Shown here piece after piece: positions 35,394 through 44,955 of a DNA stretch of 64,000 bases. The stretch is from contig RAPG01000001.1 of NCBI GenBank assembly GCA_005239165.1, positions 1 to 64,000 of the forward strand. The letters run 5' to 3'. The notes below the pieces were generated by a model that ran no database searches, was not told the DNA's origin, and saw nothing but the letters and a program-made list of their open reading frames with translations. Origin of the DNA: Allopusillimonas ginsengisoli. Lineage in GTDB: Bacteria; Pseudomonadota; Gammaproteobacteria; Burkholderiales; Burkholderiaceae_B. Each line of letters starts with the position of its first letter. Position 1 is the stretch's first letter. Made by a program: the position numbers and the translations under genes.

Positions 35394-35437
35394 GTCAGAA
35401 CCCTTTTTTGCTGAATTCGTTATCAATGCATCCATTA

Positions 35438-35474
35438 TAGGGTAAACCCTAGATAATGGCTAGGGTTTACCCTA
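35438..35474 (-). promoter_or_regulatory. Nested palindromic promoter/operator of the 70-aa gene
   Basis: TAGGGTAAACCCTAG (35438-35452) and CTAGGGTTTACCCTA (35460-35474) are exact inverted copies around ATAATGG, and each is itself a palindrome (TAGGGT-2-ACCCTA). On the minus strand TATAAT (35438-35433) is a perfect -10 overlapping the edge of one copy, with TAGCCA 17 bases upstream as a weak -35. A repressor bound to either copy would block RNA polymerase. Confidence 0.7.
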
Positions 35475-35518
35475 GGGCTTGATGTAAAGGGAAGAACTGT
35501 CTGGTTTTAACGACATCA

Positions 35519-36796
35519 TTACGGACGGCCCGCACGCAAAACAGCGATCACGGCCTTAATCAGGGTATTTAGATCTTCATCATTAATATTCAGTGCGGGT
35601 GTCAGGTAAACCGTGGTGCCGAAGGGCCGGACCCAGACACCCGCGTCGACAAATCGCTGACGCAGTCGTTCTTTGTCTGCAAGCTGATCCAGCTCGACCA
35701 CTCCAATTGCGCCCAGTACGCGAACATCTCGTACCCAATCAAATTCTTTGCAGGGTGCCAGGCCGGTTGCCAGAGCACGTGAGACGGCGGCGACCTGTTC
35801 AAGACGGGGCTCGACCTCAAACAGATCTAGCGAGGCCATAGCCGCCGTGCATGCCATGGCGTTTGCCATAAAGGTGGGCCCATGCATCAAGGCATGAGTT
35901 GGATCATCAGACCAGAAGGCGTCAAAAATATGACTGCTCGCGACCGTGGCAGCCAGTGGCAGTGTTCCCCCGGTTAATGCCTTGGAAAGCGTAATGATGT
36001 CAGGTCGCACCCCTGCCTGCTCAAACGCGAACATGGAGCCTGTGCGTCCGAAACCGGTAAATATTTCATCAAAAATCAGAGGGAGCCCGTATTGGTCGGC
36101 CAGCGTGCGCAGACGCCGCAACACCTCGGGTTCATGCAACAGCATGCCTCCCGCTCCCTGAACCAGCGGCTCAACCAGTATGCCGGCCAGCCGATGGCTG
36201 TTTTGCGCAAGAAACCCGTCGAGCCTGTCCAGCGAGAGTTCATCTCGCGGAAGATCGCAACAATCATGCTCAGCCAGCAGGCCTTTATATAGGCTATGCA
36301 TGCCTTCCTCAGGATCACATACCGCCATGGTGCCCAAGGTATCACCGTGATACCCACCCCTGAACACAAGAAAACGACTGCGACCATGTTCGCCCTGATT
36401 GAGCCAGTATTGCACTGCCATTTTCATGGCCACTTCAACAGCCACTGAACCAGAGTCACTGTAAAAAACCCGGTCCAGGCCTGGCCCCAGCAACCCTGTC
36501 AGCCGGCGGGCCAGCTCAAACGCCGGCTCATGGGCCAGACCGCCAAACATGACATGCGGCATGGTATCAAGCTGCTGCCTCAATGCGTGGGCAATGTGCG
36601 GGGGGTTGTAACCGTGGCAGGCTGTCCACCATGAGGCCACACCATCTACAAGCTCTCGCCCATCTGCAAGCACGAGCCGACTGCCATACGTTCGGACGAC
36701 AGGCAGCGGTGCCGCCATTGTTTTCATTTGCGCATAGGGAAGCCAGATATGGCCAAGGCCTTGCGTAAACCAGGCAGGTGTTGAAGATGAGTTCAT
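35519..36796 (-). CDS. bioA: Adenosylmethionine-8-amino-7-oxononanoate aminotransferase
   Basis: It is a PLP enzyme that converts KAPA to DAPA with S-adenosylmethionine, the third dedicated biotin step. The 425-residue fold-type I aminotransferase has the BioA start HIWLPYAQMKTM, the substrate-pocket SWWTACHGYN, FYSDSGSVAVEVAMKMA, FDEIFTGFGRTGSMFA and the PLP lysine in TLSKALTGGTLPLA (near residue 273). HGPTFMANAMACTAA is the BioA-type closing motif. It is transcribed away from the bioF operon, with a palindromic divergent promoter between. Confidence 0.95.
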   Translation of the reverse strand: MNSSSTPAWFTQGLGHIWLPYAQMKTMAAPLPVVRTYGSRLVLADGRELVDGVASWWTACHGYNPPHIAHALRQQLDTMPHVMFGGLAHEPAFELARRLTGLLGPGLDRVFYSDSGSVAVEVAMKMAVQYWLNQGEHGRSRFLVFRGGYHGDTLGTMAVCDPEEGMHSLYKGLLAEHDCCDLPRDELSLDRLDGFLAQNSHRLAGILVEPLVQGAGGMLLHEPEVLRRLRTLADQYGLPLIFDEIFTGFGRTGSMFAFEQAGVRPDIITLSKALTGGTLPLAATVASSHIFDAFWSDDPTHALMHGPTFMANAMACTAAMASLDLFEVEPRLEQVAAVSRALATGLAPCKEFDWVRDVRVLGAIGVVELDQLADKERLRQRFVDAGVWVRPFGTTVYLTPALNINDEDLNTLIKAVIAVLRAGRP

Positions 36797-36857
36797 GATG
36801 AGTAGAAAAGAATGCTGACACCCTGCACGGCGTTGCGGTGATAGGGCACATAGAAAA

Positions 36858-36876
36858 TATAATGGGTGTCATTATA
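36858..36876. promoter_or_regulatory. Divergent bioA/bioF promoter palindrome
   Basis: TATAATG, GGTGT and CATTATA form a perfect 7-5-7 inverted repeat. Each arm is a perfect -10 hexamer TATAAT, one per strand, so the two promoters face away from each other almost back to back. It resembles divergent bio control regions, but it does not match the BirA or BioR operator consensus sequences. Confidence 0.5.
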
Positions 36877-36953
36877 ATTACCCCTCCTTTTTTGCTGACG
36901 GGGCAATGCACAGCACCTCACGCCAGCACGTTCATCGCCACCAAAGAGCAAGT

Positions 36954-38156
36954 ATGTCCAAGCTCGACGCCGTCTTCCTGTCTGAACTTCAACGCGCACA
37001 ACAACTACACGTTCGCCGCCATCTGCGCCGTTTCACGCCAGCAGCCCGTGGCCGCATCATGGTCGGCGATCGCAGCATGGTCAATTTTTCCAGCAATGAT
37101 TACCTAGGCCTGTCTCAGCACCCTGCGCTTATTGAGCGGGCTCAGCAGTGGGCCAGCCAATACGGTGCGGGTGCACAGGCATCCCGCCTAGTCTGCGGCA
37201 ACCTTACACTGCACGAGCGCGTCGAAGCCAAGCTGGCACAATTAAAGGGTACTGAGGCCGCTTTGCTGTTTGCATCAGGATGGCAGGCCAATGCTTCCGT
37301 CTTGCCCGCCATTCTTGCTGCCGCAGGCAAGCACGGCCAGCCACGCGTTTTCACCGACAGGCTCAATCACGCCAGTCTGCACCACGGCTGCATGGCGGCC
37401 GGTGCCAGGCAGATCCGCTTTCGCCACAACGATCTCGATCATCTTGAACACCTGCTGAGCAAGCATGCACAGGGCCCTGAAACGTCTTTCATCATTACCG
37501 AAAGTGTTTTCAGCATGGACGGCGACCAAACTGATGTCATAAGCCTGGCGCAGCTGGCGCAACGCCATGGCGCTTTTGTGTATCTCGATGAAGCACACGC
37601 CACTGGCGTGCTCGGGCCCCACGGCATGGGGCTTGCCGGGCTGGCCCCAGGCGGCATTGATCTGGCCATGGGCACCTTCAGCAAGGCGCTGGGTAGCTTT
37701 GGTGCTTACGTGGCCGGGTCACGCGCATTGTGTGATTACCTGCTAAACACCTGCTCAGGGTTTATCTACACCACGGCCCTGCCTCCCGCCGTGCTGGGGG
37801 CTATCGATGCCGCACTTGATCTGGTTCCCACCATGCAGGCAGAGCGGGCGCAGCTTGCCGACTCCGCGTGCTACCTCCGAGCCGGGCTGGCACGGCTGGG
37901 CTTGAACGCCGGTGCCTCGTCCACGCACATCGTACCCGCCATCATTGGTGATTCAGCGCAGGCCATGGCCCTGGCATCGGCGCTTGAGCGCGAAGGCATG
38001 CTTGCAAGCGCCATCCGGCCGCCCACCGTACCCCCAAGTACCAGTCGGCTACGTATTGCGCTCAGCGCCCTTCATGTTCGCGACGATCTTGACCGGCTGA
38101 TTAACGCGCTGTCTTCCCACCTTGACCTTGGCATAAGGCCCGCTTCTCATGACTAA
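36954..38156 (+). CDS. bioF: 8-amino-7-oxononanoate synthase
   Basis: It condenses pimeloyl-ACP or -CoA with L-alanine to KAPA. The 400-residue PLP enzyme shows NFSSNDYLGLSQHPALIE, GAGAQASRLVCGNLTLHERVE, FVYLDEAHATGVLGPHGMG and the PLP lysine in GTFSKALGSFGAYVAG (near residue 244), followed by FIYTTALPPAVLGA. ATG 36954 has AGAG seven bases upstream; in-frame residues before it are not conserved. It overlaps the next gene by eight bases and heads the bioF-esterase-bioC-bioD operon. Confidence 0.95.
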   Translation: MSKLDAVFLSELQRAQQLHVRRHLRRFTPAARGRIMVGDRSMVNFSSNDYLGLSQHPALIERAQQWASQYGAGAQASRLVCGNLTLHERVEAKLAQLKGTEAALLFASGWQANASVLPAILAAAGKHGQPRVFTDRLNHASLHHGCMAAGARQIRFRHNDLDHLEHLLSKHAQGPETSFIITESVFSMDGDQTDVISLAQLAQRHGAFVYLDEAHATGVLGPHGMGLAGLAPGGIDLAMGTFSKALGSFGAYVAGSRALCDYLLNTCSGFIYTTALPPAVLGAIDAALDLVPTMQAERAQLADSACYLRAGLARLGLNAGASSTHIVPAIIGDSAQAMALASALEREGMLASAIRPPTVPPSTSRLRIALSALHVRDDLDRLINALSSHLDLGIRPASHD

Positions 38157-38838
38157 GCCGCCAGGCAATGCGCCTAGGCCCACCCTGCTGTTCACCCATG
38201 GGTGGGCGCTTGACCGCTCGATGTGGTCGGCGCTGCGCGCGGCCCTGTCTGCCTGGCCCCAGACTGCGTCCGATGCCGGGTATTTTGGTGACACCAGGCA
38301 CGCGGAGCACCGGGGGCCCGTCATCGTGGTAGGCCACTCGCTGGGCTTTCTGCAAGCGCTGAGCCACCTGCCCCCTGATTGCGCGGGCCTGGTCGCCATC
38401 AATGGGTTCACACGTTTCTGCGCTGCGCCCGACTATGAACATGGCGTTCCGGCCCGGCTAGTAGACCGTATGCTGACGCGCCTTCCTAGGCATACCCACG
38501 ATGTGGTCCAGGCGTTCAGGGCGCGCTGCGATCTTGACATGCCATCCGCGCCACCATGCCCAGAGCCTTTGCTGCACGACCTTAAGTTGCTGCGCCGTGC
38601 TGATGGCCGACAGGCCGTAGCGGCAAGCGCTCTGCCTTTACTGGTTCTAGCAGGCAGGTGCGATACCGTTGTATCGCCAGCCATGACACGCGCAAGTTTT
38701 GCCGGTGCACGCCACGCACGCGTGTTCTGGCACGACGAAGCCGGCCACATGCTGCCCGCATCTCATCCTGAATGGTGCGCACATCATATCGATGAGTTTG
38801 TTACTGCTGTGATCGGTTCACATCACGGATCTAACTGA
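38149..38838 (+). CDS. Alpha/beta hydrolase, probable pimeloyl-ACP methyl ester esterase (BioH-like)
   Basis: In the BioC pathway the methyl-protected pimeloyl-ACP must be demethylated, and this gene lies where bioH or its analogues are found. The 229-residue protein has the BioH-like start LLFTHGWALDRSMW, nucleophile Ser in VVGHSLGFLQAL (near residue 64), the acid in LAGRCDTVVSP and His in DEAGHMLP. It overlaps bioF by eight bases and precedes bioC by 18. The closest relation is BioH rather than BioG by these motifs, but specificity is inferred from context. Confidence 0.78.
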   Translation: MTKPPGNAPRPTLLFTHGWALDRSMWSALRAALSAWPQTASDAGYFGDTRHAEHRGPVIVVGHSLGFLQALSHLPPDCAGLVAINGFTRFCAAPDYEHGVPARLVDRMLTRLPRHTHDVVQAFRARCDLDMPSAPPCPEPLLHDLKLLRRADGRQAVAASALPLLVLAGRCDTVVSPAMTRASFAGARHARVFWHDEAGHMLPASHPEWCAHHIDEFVTAVIGSHHGSN

Positions 38839-38856
38839 TCTCATGGAAAACAGACC

Positions 38857-39810
38857 ATGAACAAGCCGCACTCCGTCTATACGATCGATCGCTCGCCGAC
38901 ATCACCGGGCAACATGGCGCACGATGCTGACGGCAACCCTGACCATCCATATATGGCACACGATGCCGACCGCAGCACTGACGATCCATACATGGCTGCT
39001 GACGCCACGGCCGTCCAGCCCTATGCCAACACACCTGCAGGCGCCGACAATGCCCCCATTACGAGTATCGCCACGCGATTCGGCGCTGCCGCACAGCATT
39101 ATGACGCGCATGCTCACGTGCAGCGAGAAGTCGCCGTGCGTCTGGCCGACAAAATTGCAGATCTGCCGCGCCCGGCCCGGCCAAAGGTGCTGGAAATCGG
39201 CTGCGGCACAGGTCTGCTTACACAGGCACTGGCGCAACGACTGGGCGCAGCTGACTGGACTATTACCGACATTTCGCCGCAAATGCTGGCCGTTGCACAG
39301 TCTGGCCCTGCGCTACCAGGCACGGCCCGCTTTCAAGTGGTCGACGGCGAGCATCCCGATAGCCTGAATGGAGGCTATGACATCGTGTGCTCCAGCCTGG
39401 CGGTGCAATGGTTTACTGACCTGAACAACGGCCTCGCAAGGCTGAGCAGGCTGTTGAAACGCGGTGGGTACCTGGTCGTGGCCACACTGGCGCAAGAAAC
39501 TTTCCATGAATGGCGCACCGCGCACCAGGCACTGGGCTTAACGCCTGCCACACCTTCTTACCCCACCAGCCACGTCATTGGCGCGAACCTGACGGACATG
39601 TGCGGGGGTGTGCACAGCGAGCCGTATGTATACCGACATGAAAACGGGCTCGCCTTTTTGCGCGACCTGAGGCACATAGGCGCAACGACGCCAGCACCGG
39701 GGCACATACCACTGAGCGCTCGGCAGCTTCGCCAGGTATTGAAGCAATTTGACCAATCAGGCGCAACGTCCACTTATCAGGTCGCTTACGGAATATGGAA
39801 AAAACCATGA
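38857..39810 (+). CDS. bioC: Malonyl-ACP O-methyltransferase with repetitive N-terminal extension
   Basis: It methylates the free carboxyl of malonyl-ACP to start pimelate synthesis by the fatty-acid enzymes. The methyltransferase part begins near residue 65 (ATRFGAAAQHYDAHAHVQRE, a typical BioC start). It has motif I VLEIGCGTGLLTQAL, DISPQMLAVAQ and CSSLAVQWFTDL. The 317 residues exceed the usual 250-270. The first 60 residues include three units, MAHDADGNPDHPY, MAHDADRSTDDPY and MAADATAVQPY, unlike other BioC proteins. GGA nine bases before ATG 38857 supports this start, but an internal start cannot be excluded. The end overlaps bioD as ATGA. Confidence 0.9.
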   Translation: MNKPHSVYTIDRSPTSPGNMAHDADGNPDHPYMAHDADRSTDDPYMAADATAVQPYANTPAGADNAPITSIATRFGAAAQHYDAHAHVQREVAVRLADKIADLPRPARPKVLEIGCGTGLLTQALAQRLGAADWTITDISPQMLAVAQSGPALPGTARFQVVDGEHPDSLNGGYDIVCSSLAVQWFTDLNNGLARLSRLLKRGGYLVVATLAQETFHEWRTAHQALGLTPATPSYPTSHVIGANLTDMCGGVHSEPYVYRHENGLAFLRDLRHIGATTPAPGHIPLSARQLRQVLKQFDQSGATSTYQVAYGIWKKP

Positions 39811-40448
39811 CAAAAGGCGTTTTTATTACAGGCACGGACACAGGCATTGGCAAAACACTGGTCTCGGCAATACTTGCACGAGCATGGGATGCCGACTACT
39901 GGAAGCCGCTGCAAACAGGAGTCGCGCAAGAACCCGGCGACACCGAGACTGTCGCCATGCTGGCCCGACGCCGTCCCGACCAGCTACACCCTCCGGCATA
40001 CATACTGCAGGCACCACTGTCGCCCTGGGCAGCCGCGATGCTTGAAAACGTTACGCCCGACACGTCCAGCCTGCGCCTTCCTGTAACCCGCGCCCCCCTG
40101 GTGGTTGAAGGCGCGGGCGGGTTGTACGTGCCGATAAATGAAACCCTTATGATGATAGATCTCCCGGCTTTGCTGAACCTGCCGGTATTGCTGGTCGCAC
40201 GCAGCGGGCTGGGCACCATTAACCACACGCTGCTCAGCCTGCACGCGCTGCGTCAGCGCCAGACACCCGTACTGGGCGTGATCATGTGCGGGGCACGCTC
40301 TGCCAGCAATCGCCAGGCCATCGAGCGTTTCGGCCAGACCCCCGTACTGGCCGAAATTGACGCCCAACCCCATATCGATGCCGCAATCGTCGACGATCTG
40401 GCTACACAGATGCCCAGTTTTGCGTCATGCATGCAGCAACCAGCCTGA
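39807..40448 (+). CDS. bioD: Dethiobiotin synthetase
   Basis: It closes the ureido ring of DAPA to dethiobiotin with CO2 and ATP. The 213-residue protein has the P-loop GTDTGIGKT (near residue 8), the substrate-binding WKPLQTG, VEGAGGLYVPIN and the RSGLGTINHTLLSL strand of the family. ATG 39807 lies in an ATGA overlap with the bioC stop, with GGAA six bases before it; ATG 39795 is a less likely alternative. No bioB is present here, so the last step is encoded elsewhere. Confidence 0.93.
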   Translation: MTKGVFITGTDTGIGKTLVSAILARAWDADYWKPLQTGVAQEPGDTETVAMLARRRPDQLHPPAYILQAPLSPWAAAMLENVTPDTSSLRLPVTRAPLVVEGAGGLYVPINETLMMIDLPALLNLPVLLVARSGLGTINHTLLSLHALRQRQTPVLGVIMCGARSASNRQAIERFGQTPVLAEIDAQPHIDAAIVDDLATQMPSFASCMQQPA

Positions 40449-40873
40449 ACAGCCAACTCACTTCTGCAGTTATCTTGATTCCGTATCCAGCTTTGCGCCC
40501 TGTTCCTCGGTGACATTACAGGGCAACCCAATGATGTGGCGGGGCTTCATTTTAAGTTCACAGATAAGTCAGCGCACGGACAAGCCAGTTCAAAACCGGC
40601 GTTAATAGCCCGGGTTTTATTGTCGCGCGCGCCTTTAATCCTGACCTCTTCACCCGCTGCACCAGCGTATGAGCAACCGTTTTTGTCGGCGCCTGAGGGT
40701 TGCCGCCTACGACCAAAGTCGTCTGTTCGCCGCGACGTTTCCTGTCTATATTTGTCTGCACCCCGTCGACGTCCAAAAGCAGGCTTCGCAGCCCGCAATG
40801 ACCACACTTCAGCTTATTGGTTATTGACACACGTTGAAAGGGAATACGTTAAACAAAAACATCGGAGACAAAC
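40449..40873. other. 425-bp region between bioD and yjcH without a recognised gene
   Basis: Several short open frames occur on both strands (for example minus 40558-40830, with a CGHC pair near its start), but none has a good ribosome site or recognised family. A frame change within the minus-strand stretch cannot be excluded, so a decayed gene is possible. TTGACA at 40824-40829, before yjcH, is a possible -35 of the acetate operon, with only a poor -10. Confidence 0.5.
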
Positions 40874-41194
40874 ATGCCATCCAGCGACAATGACCGCGTG
40901 GTGCAGGCAGTAATGCAACTGCCCGAATACCAGGAACTGATCAGGACACGCGCCCGCGTGAGCCTGGCGTTTTTCGTGACGACACTCGTCATTTACTCAG
41001 GTTTCATCCTTACCCTCGCGTTCAACCCAGAGCTGTTCGCCCGCCCCATCAGCGCAGGCGCAACCATCAGTATTGGCATTCTGACGGGAACCTTTGTCAC
41101 CATCAGTGCCATTATTCTCGTGGCGCTCTATGTAAATTTTTCAAACAAACGGTTTGACCCGCTTCTAAAAACCATTGTGAGGAAAGTGTCATGA
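40874..41194 (+). CDS. yjcH: DUF485 inner-membrane protein YjcH
   Basis: The 106-residue protein has two hydrophobic segments ([20 protein letters not shown] and a second near residues 58-80). It carries the DUF485 pattern, [15 protein letters not shown] followed by [17 protein letters not shown]. In many proteobacteria yjcH lies between acs and actP or just before actP, and it is thought to assist the permease. GGAGA about six bases before the ATG supports the start. It overlaps actP as ATGA. Confidence 0.93.
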   Translation: MPSSDNDRVVQAVMQLPEYQELIRTRARVSLAFFVTTLVIYSGFILTLAFNPELFARPISAGATISIGILTGTFVTISAIILVALYVNFSNKRFDPLLKTIVRKVS

Positions 41195-42852
41195 ACACAC
41201 TGTTCAAAAGCTTGCTACTCATGATGATGACCATGTCTCCGGCCATGGCGGCGACTGGCGGGGCAAACGTCCCAGCCATTGCCATGTTTCTTACGTTTAT
41301 CGCGGGCACCATGGTGCTGACGTTCTGGGCTGCGCGTCGCACACACACCACATCCGACTTTTACACGGCTGGCGGCGGCATCACGGGCTTTCAGAATGGC
41401 CTGGCCATCGCCGGCGATTACCTGTCGGCTGCCTCGTTTTTAGGCATTGCCGGCATGGTGTACGTCAGCGGGTTTGACGGCATGATTTACGCCGTCGGCT
41501 TTCTGTTTGGCTGGCCGGTTGTTATGTTTTTGATCGCTGAACGCCTGCGCAACCTAGGCCGTTTCAACTTCGCCGACGTAACGTCGTATCGTCTGTCGCA
41601 AACGCCTATGCGCGTGCTGGCGGCCAGCGCCTCCCTACTCATTATTGCTTTGTATCTGATCGCTCAAATGGTGGGCGCAGGCAAGCTTATCGTGCTGCTG
41701 TTTGGCCTGAACTACAACGTGGCGGTAATTATTGTCGGTTCGCTGATGATGATTTATGTGACGTTTGGCGGCATGACGGCGACCACATGGGTGCAGATCA
41801 TCAAGGCCGTGCTCATGCTGTTTGGCGCGACACTGATGGCGTTTTTGGTGCTGGCGCTGTTTAAGTTCAGCCCCGACGCCATGTTGGCAGAAGCGGTACG
41901 GGTACACCCGTCTGGCCTGAGCATTATGGCACCGGGCTCACAGGTCAGCAGCAACCCTCTGAACGCGCTGTCACTGGGTATTGGCCTGGCGTTCGGCACA
42001 GCAGGTTTGCCGCATATTTTGATGCGCTTTTTTACCGTGCCCAACGCACAGGAGGCCCGCAAGTCGGTCATTTATGCCAGCTCGTTCATTGGTTATTTCT
42101 ACCTGCTGACTTTTATCATAGGCTTTGGCGCCGTCGCACTGCTGGTGCGTCACCCCGAGTACTTCACGGCAGGTCCCGATGGCACGATAGACATTATCAA
42201 CGGCCTGATCGGCGGCACCAACATGGTTGCCGTACACCTGTCCAATGCCGTGGGCGGCAGCCTGCTGCTGGGCTTTCTGGCAGCGGTCACCTTTGCCACC
42301 ATTGTGGCCGTGGTATCGGGGCTGGCACTGGCAGGCGCTGCAGCCATCTCGCATGACCTGTACGCCAACGTGTTTGCACGAGGCCGGGCCACTGAGGCAC
42401 AGCAAATGCGTATCTCACGTCTGTCCACAGTCGTACTGGGTGTGCTGGCTATTTTGCTGGGCATTATCTTTGAAAACCAGAACGTCGCCTTCATGGTGGG
42501 TCTGGCCTTCGCCATTGCCGCCAGCGCCAACTTCCCGGTTTTGGTGCTGTCTATTGCATGGCGTGGCTGCACCACGCGCGGCGCCACCATAGGCGGATTC
42601 CTGGGGCTGGTCTCGGCAACATCCTGGGTTGTATTGAGCAAGACGGTATGGGTAGACGTATTCGGTTTTTCCGAAGCGATAGCTCCCTTCCCCAATCCAG
42701 GCATCTTCTCTATCCCCCTGGCATTCATTGCTATCTGGCTGTTCTCGGTACTGGACAACAGCAAGCAGGCAGTGAAAGAACGTCAGGCTTTCGATGCGCT
42801 TAGGGTGCGCAGCGAAACAGGTCTGGGCGCGACAACGGCCGTCGCTCACTGA
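41191..42852 (+). CDS. actP: Cation/acetate symporter
   Basis: This solute:sodium symporter (SSS) family permease takes up acetate and related short-chain acids. The 553-residue protein begins with a signal-like hydrophobic segment ([17 protein letters not shown]), as ActP does. It keeps [59 protein letters not shown] and about 13 transmembrane segments. It is coupled to yjcH by a four-base overlap. A hairpin separates it from acs, 141 bases downstream. Confidence 0.95.
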   Translation: MNTLFKSLLLMMMTMSPAMAATGGANVPAIAMFLTFIAGTMVLTFWAARRTHTTSDFYTAGGGITGFQNGLAIAGDYLSAASFLGIAGMVYVSGFDGMIYAVGFLFGWPVVMFLIAERLRNLGRFNFADVTSYRLSQTPMRVLAASASLLIIALYLIAQMVGAGKLIVLLFGLNYNVAVIIVGSLMMIYVTFGGMTATTWVQIIKAVLMLFGATLMAFLVLALFKFSPDAMLAEAVRVHPSGLSIMAPGSQVSSNPLNALSLGIGLAFGTAGLPHILMRFFTVPNAQEARKSVIYASSFIGYFYLLTFIIGFGAVALLVRHPEYFTAGPDGTIDIINGLIGGTNMVAVHLSNAVGGSLLLGFLAAVTFATIVAVVSGLALAGAAAISHDLYANVFARGRATEAQQMRISRLSTVVLGVLAILLGIIFENQNVAFMVGLAFAIAASANFPVLVLSIAWRGCTTRGATIGGFLGLVSATSWVVLSKTVWVDVFGFSEAIAPFPNPGIFSIPLAFIAIWLFSVLDNSKQAVKERQAFDALRVRSETGLGATTAVAH

Positions 42853-42860
42853 TAGCGCGA

Positions 42861-42893
42861 GACGTGCAGGCGAAACACGCTCCGCCTGCCGTC
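42861..42893 (+). terminator. Hairpin between actP and acs (possible attenuator)
   Basis: GCAGGCG and CGCCTGC pair around a 10-base loop, and outer GAC and GTC can extend the stem. No T-run follows. It may tune read-through from actP into acs. Confidence 0.35.
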
Positions 42894-42993
42894 TGTAGCG
42901 CACTCCGCGCAAGCGGGTAGCATCCACACAACTGCCAGCCGGCGATACGCCCTACGCATCGCCGGCGCAACATCAGAGACGAGGTAATCCATC

Positions 42994-44949
42994 ATGACTG
43001 AATCACGCGATCTGTACCCGGTATCCACTGGCTTTGCCGGCCCGAACACCATCACTGCCGAGCAATACCATCAGCAGTACCAGGAGTCTCTGCAAGACCC
43101 CGAAGGTTTTTGGAAAAAGGCAGCCAGCCGCCTTGAGTGGTATCGCGAACCCACCCAAATTCGTGACGTAAGTTTTGCCGCTGACGATTTCCGTATTCGC
43201 TGGTATGAAGATGGCGAACTTAACGCTTCGGTAAATTGTCTGGACCGCCACCTGGAAGCACGCGGCGACAAAGCCGCAATTATCTGGGAATCAGACAATC
43301 CTGACGCCCCCGCACAGCGCGTCACATACCGCGAATTGCACCAGCGTGTATGCCGCCTTGGCAATGCTCTGCGTACGGCTGGCGTAGGCAAGGGCGACCG
43401 CGTCAACGTCTATCTGCCCATGGTCGTGGACGCCGCCGTGGCGTTGTTGGCCTGCGCACGCATTGGTGCCGTCCACAATGTAGTGTTTGGCGGTTTTTCG
43501 CCAACCTCGCTGGCCGATCGTATCCGCGACTGCGGTGCCAAAGTCGTCATTACCGCCGACGAAGGCATGCGCGGCGGGCGGGCCGTTTCGCTGAAGACCA
43601 ATGTAGATGCGGCGCTTGAATTGCCCGGCACCGACTGTGTAGAAACCGTTTTTGTGCTGCGTCACACGGGCGCGGAAGTTCCCATGCAGCAAGGCCGTGA
43701 TCTTTGGCTGGATAAAGCTACGGAAGGCCAGCCTGACGTATGCGAACCTGAGCGCATGAATGCCGAAGACCCTCTGTTTATTTTGTACACCTCAGGCAGT
43801 ACTGGCAAACCCAAGGGCGTGGTGCACACAACAGGAGGCTATCTGGTCTATGCAGGCTACACGCATGAAGCGGTTTTTGATCTGCGCGAAGAAGACGTGT
43901 TCTGGTGCACGGCCGACATAGGCTGGATTACCGGCCACAGCTATATTGTTTATGGCCCGCTGCTCAATGGCGCCACAAGCCTCATCTTCGAAGGTGTGCC
44001 TACTTATCCCGACGTATCGCGTTTCTGGCGCGTAGTCGACAGGCATCAGGTCACCATTTTCTATACTGCACCCACCGCCATTCGCTCACTGATGCGGGAA
44101 GGCGCCGAGCCTGTTAAGGCCACCTCCCGCAAATCACTGCGGTTGCTGGGCACAGTGGGCGAACCCATCAACCCCGAGGCATGGCGCTGGTATCACGATG
44201 TGGTGGGCGATAGCCGTTTACCCATTGTAGACACCTGGTGGCAAACGGAAAATGGCGGCATTCTCATCGCACCACTGCCTGGCGCCATCGACACCAAACC
44301 CGGCGCAGCAACCGTGCCCTTCTTTGGCGTTCGTCCTGCGTTGGTTGATACCAATGGTGAGATCATCGAAGGTCCCGGCCAGGGCAACCTGGTCATCACT
44401 GACTCATGGCCTGGCCAGGCCCGCACGCTTTACGGCGATCATGCGCGGTTTATCGAAACCTACTTCAGCACATATCCAGGCTCTTACTTTACCGGCGACG
44501 GTTGTCGTCGTGACGAAGACGGGTATTACTGGATTACCGGACGCGTCGACGATGTCATCAACGTCAGCGGTCACCGTATCGGCACTGCAGAGCTGGAAAG
44601 TGCGCTGGTAGCACACCCCAAGGTGGCCGAAGCCGCTGCAGTGGGTTTTGGGCACGAGATCAAAGGCCAGGGTATCTACATGTATGTCACCCTGGTGGCA
44701 GGCGAGGAACCCAGCGAAGCATTACGTAAGGAACTGGTGGCTTTCATACGCAAAGAGATCGGCCCCATTGCCACACCTGATCACCTGCAATGGGCGCCCG
44801 CTTTGCCCAAAACCCGGTCCGGAAAAATCATGCGCCGTATTTTGCGTAAAATTGCAGAGAACGCCCCTGAGCAATTGGGTGACACCAGCACACTGGCCGA
44901 CCCGTCTGTGGTTGATCAGTTGCTTGCCGAACGCCATGTTTTCTCATAA
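42994..44949 (+). CDS. acs: Acetyl-CoA synthetase
   Basis: It activates acetate to acetyl-CoA through acetyl-AMP. The 651-residue ANL enzyme starts with the Acs-specific N-terminal domain ([21 protein letters not shown]). It has the ATP loop [53 protein letters not shown] and the regulatory lysine in [15 protein letters not shown] (near residue 611), which is acetylated in enteric bacteria. GAGG nine bases before the ATG fixes the start. It ends six bases before crbR. Confidence 0.96.
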   Translation: MTESRDLYPVSTGFAGPNTITAEQYHQQYQESLQDPEGFWKKAASRLEWYREPTQIRDVSFAADDFRIRWYEDGELNASVNCLDRHLEARGDKAAIIWESDNPDAPAQRVTYRELHQRVCRLGNALRTAGVGKGDRVNVYLPMVVDAAVALLACARIGAVHNVVFGGFSPTSLADRIRDCGAKVVITADEGMRGGRAVSLKTNVDAALELPGTDCVETVFVLRHTGAEVPMQQGRDLWLDKATEGQPDVCEPERMNAEDPLFILYTSGSTGKPKGVVHTTGGYLVYAGYTHEAVFDLREEDVFWCTADIGWITGHSYIVYGPLLNGATSLIFEGVPTYPDVSRFWRVVDRHQVTIFYTAPTAIRSLMREGAEPVKATSRKSLRLLGTVGEPINPEAWRWYHDVVGDSRLPIVDTWWQTENGGILIAPLPGAIDTKPGAATVPFFGVRPALVDTNGEIIEGPGQGNLVITDSWPGQARTLYGDHARFIETYFSTYPGSYFTGDGCRRDEDGYYWITGRVDDVINVSGHRIGTAELESALVAHPKVAEAAAVGFGHEIKGQGIYMYVTLVAGEEPSEALRKELVAFIRKEIGPIATPDHLQWAPALPKTRSGKIMRRILRKIAENAPEQLGDTSTLADPSVVDQLLAERHVFS

Positions 44950-44955
44950 CCCTCC

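Noticed and set aside
36858..36876. BirA or BioR operator at the bio promoter
   Set aside because: The palindrome does not match the BirA pattern (TTGTAAAC type) or the BioR pattern (TTATMKATAA).
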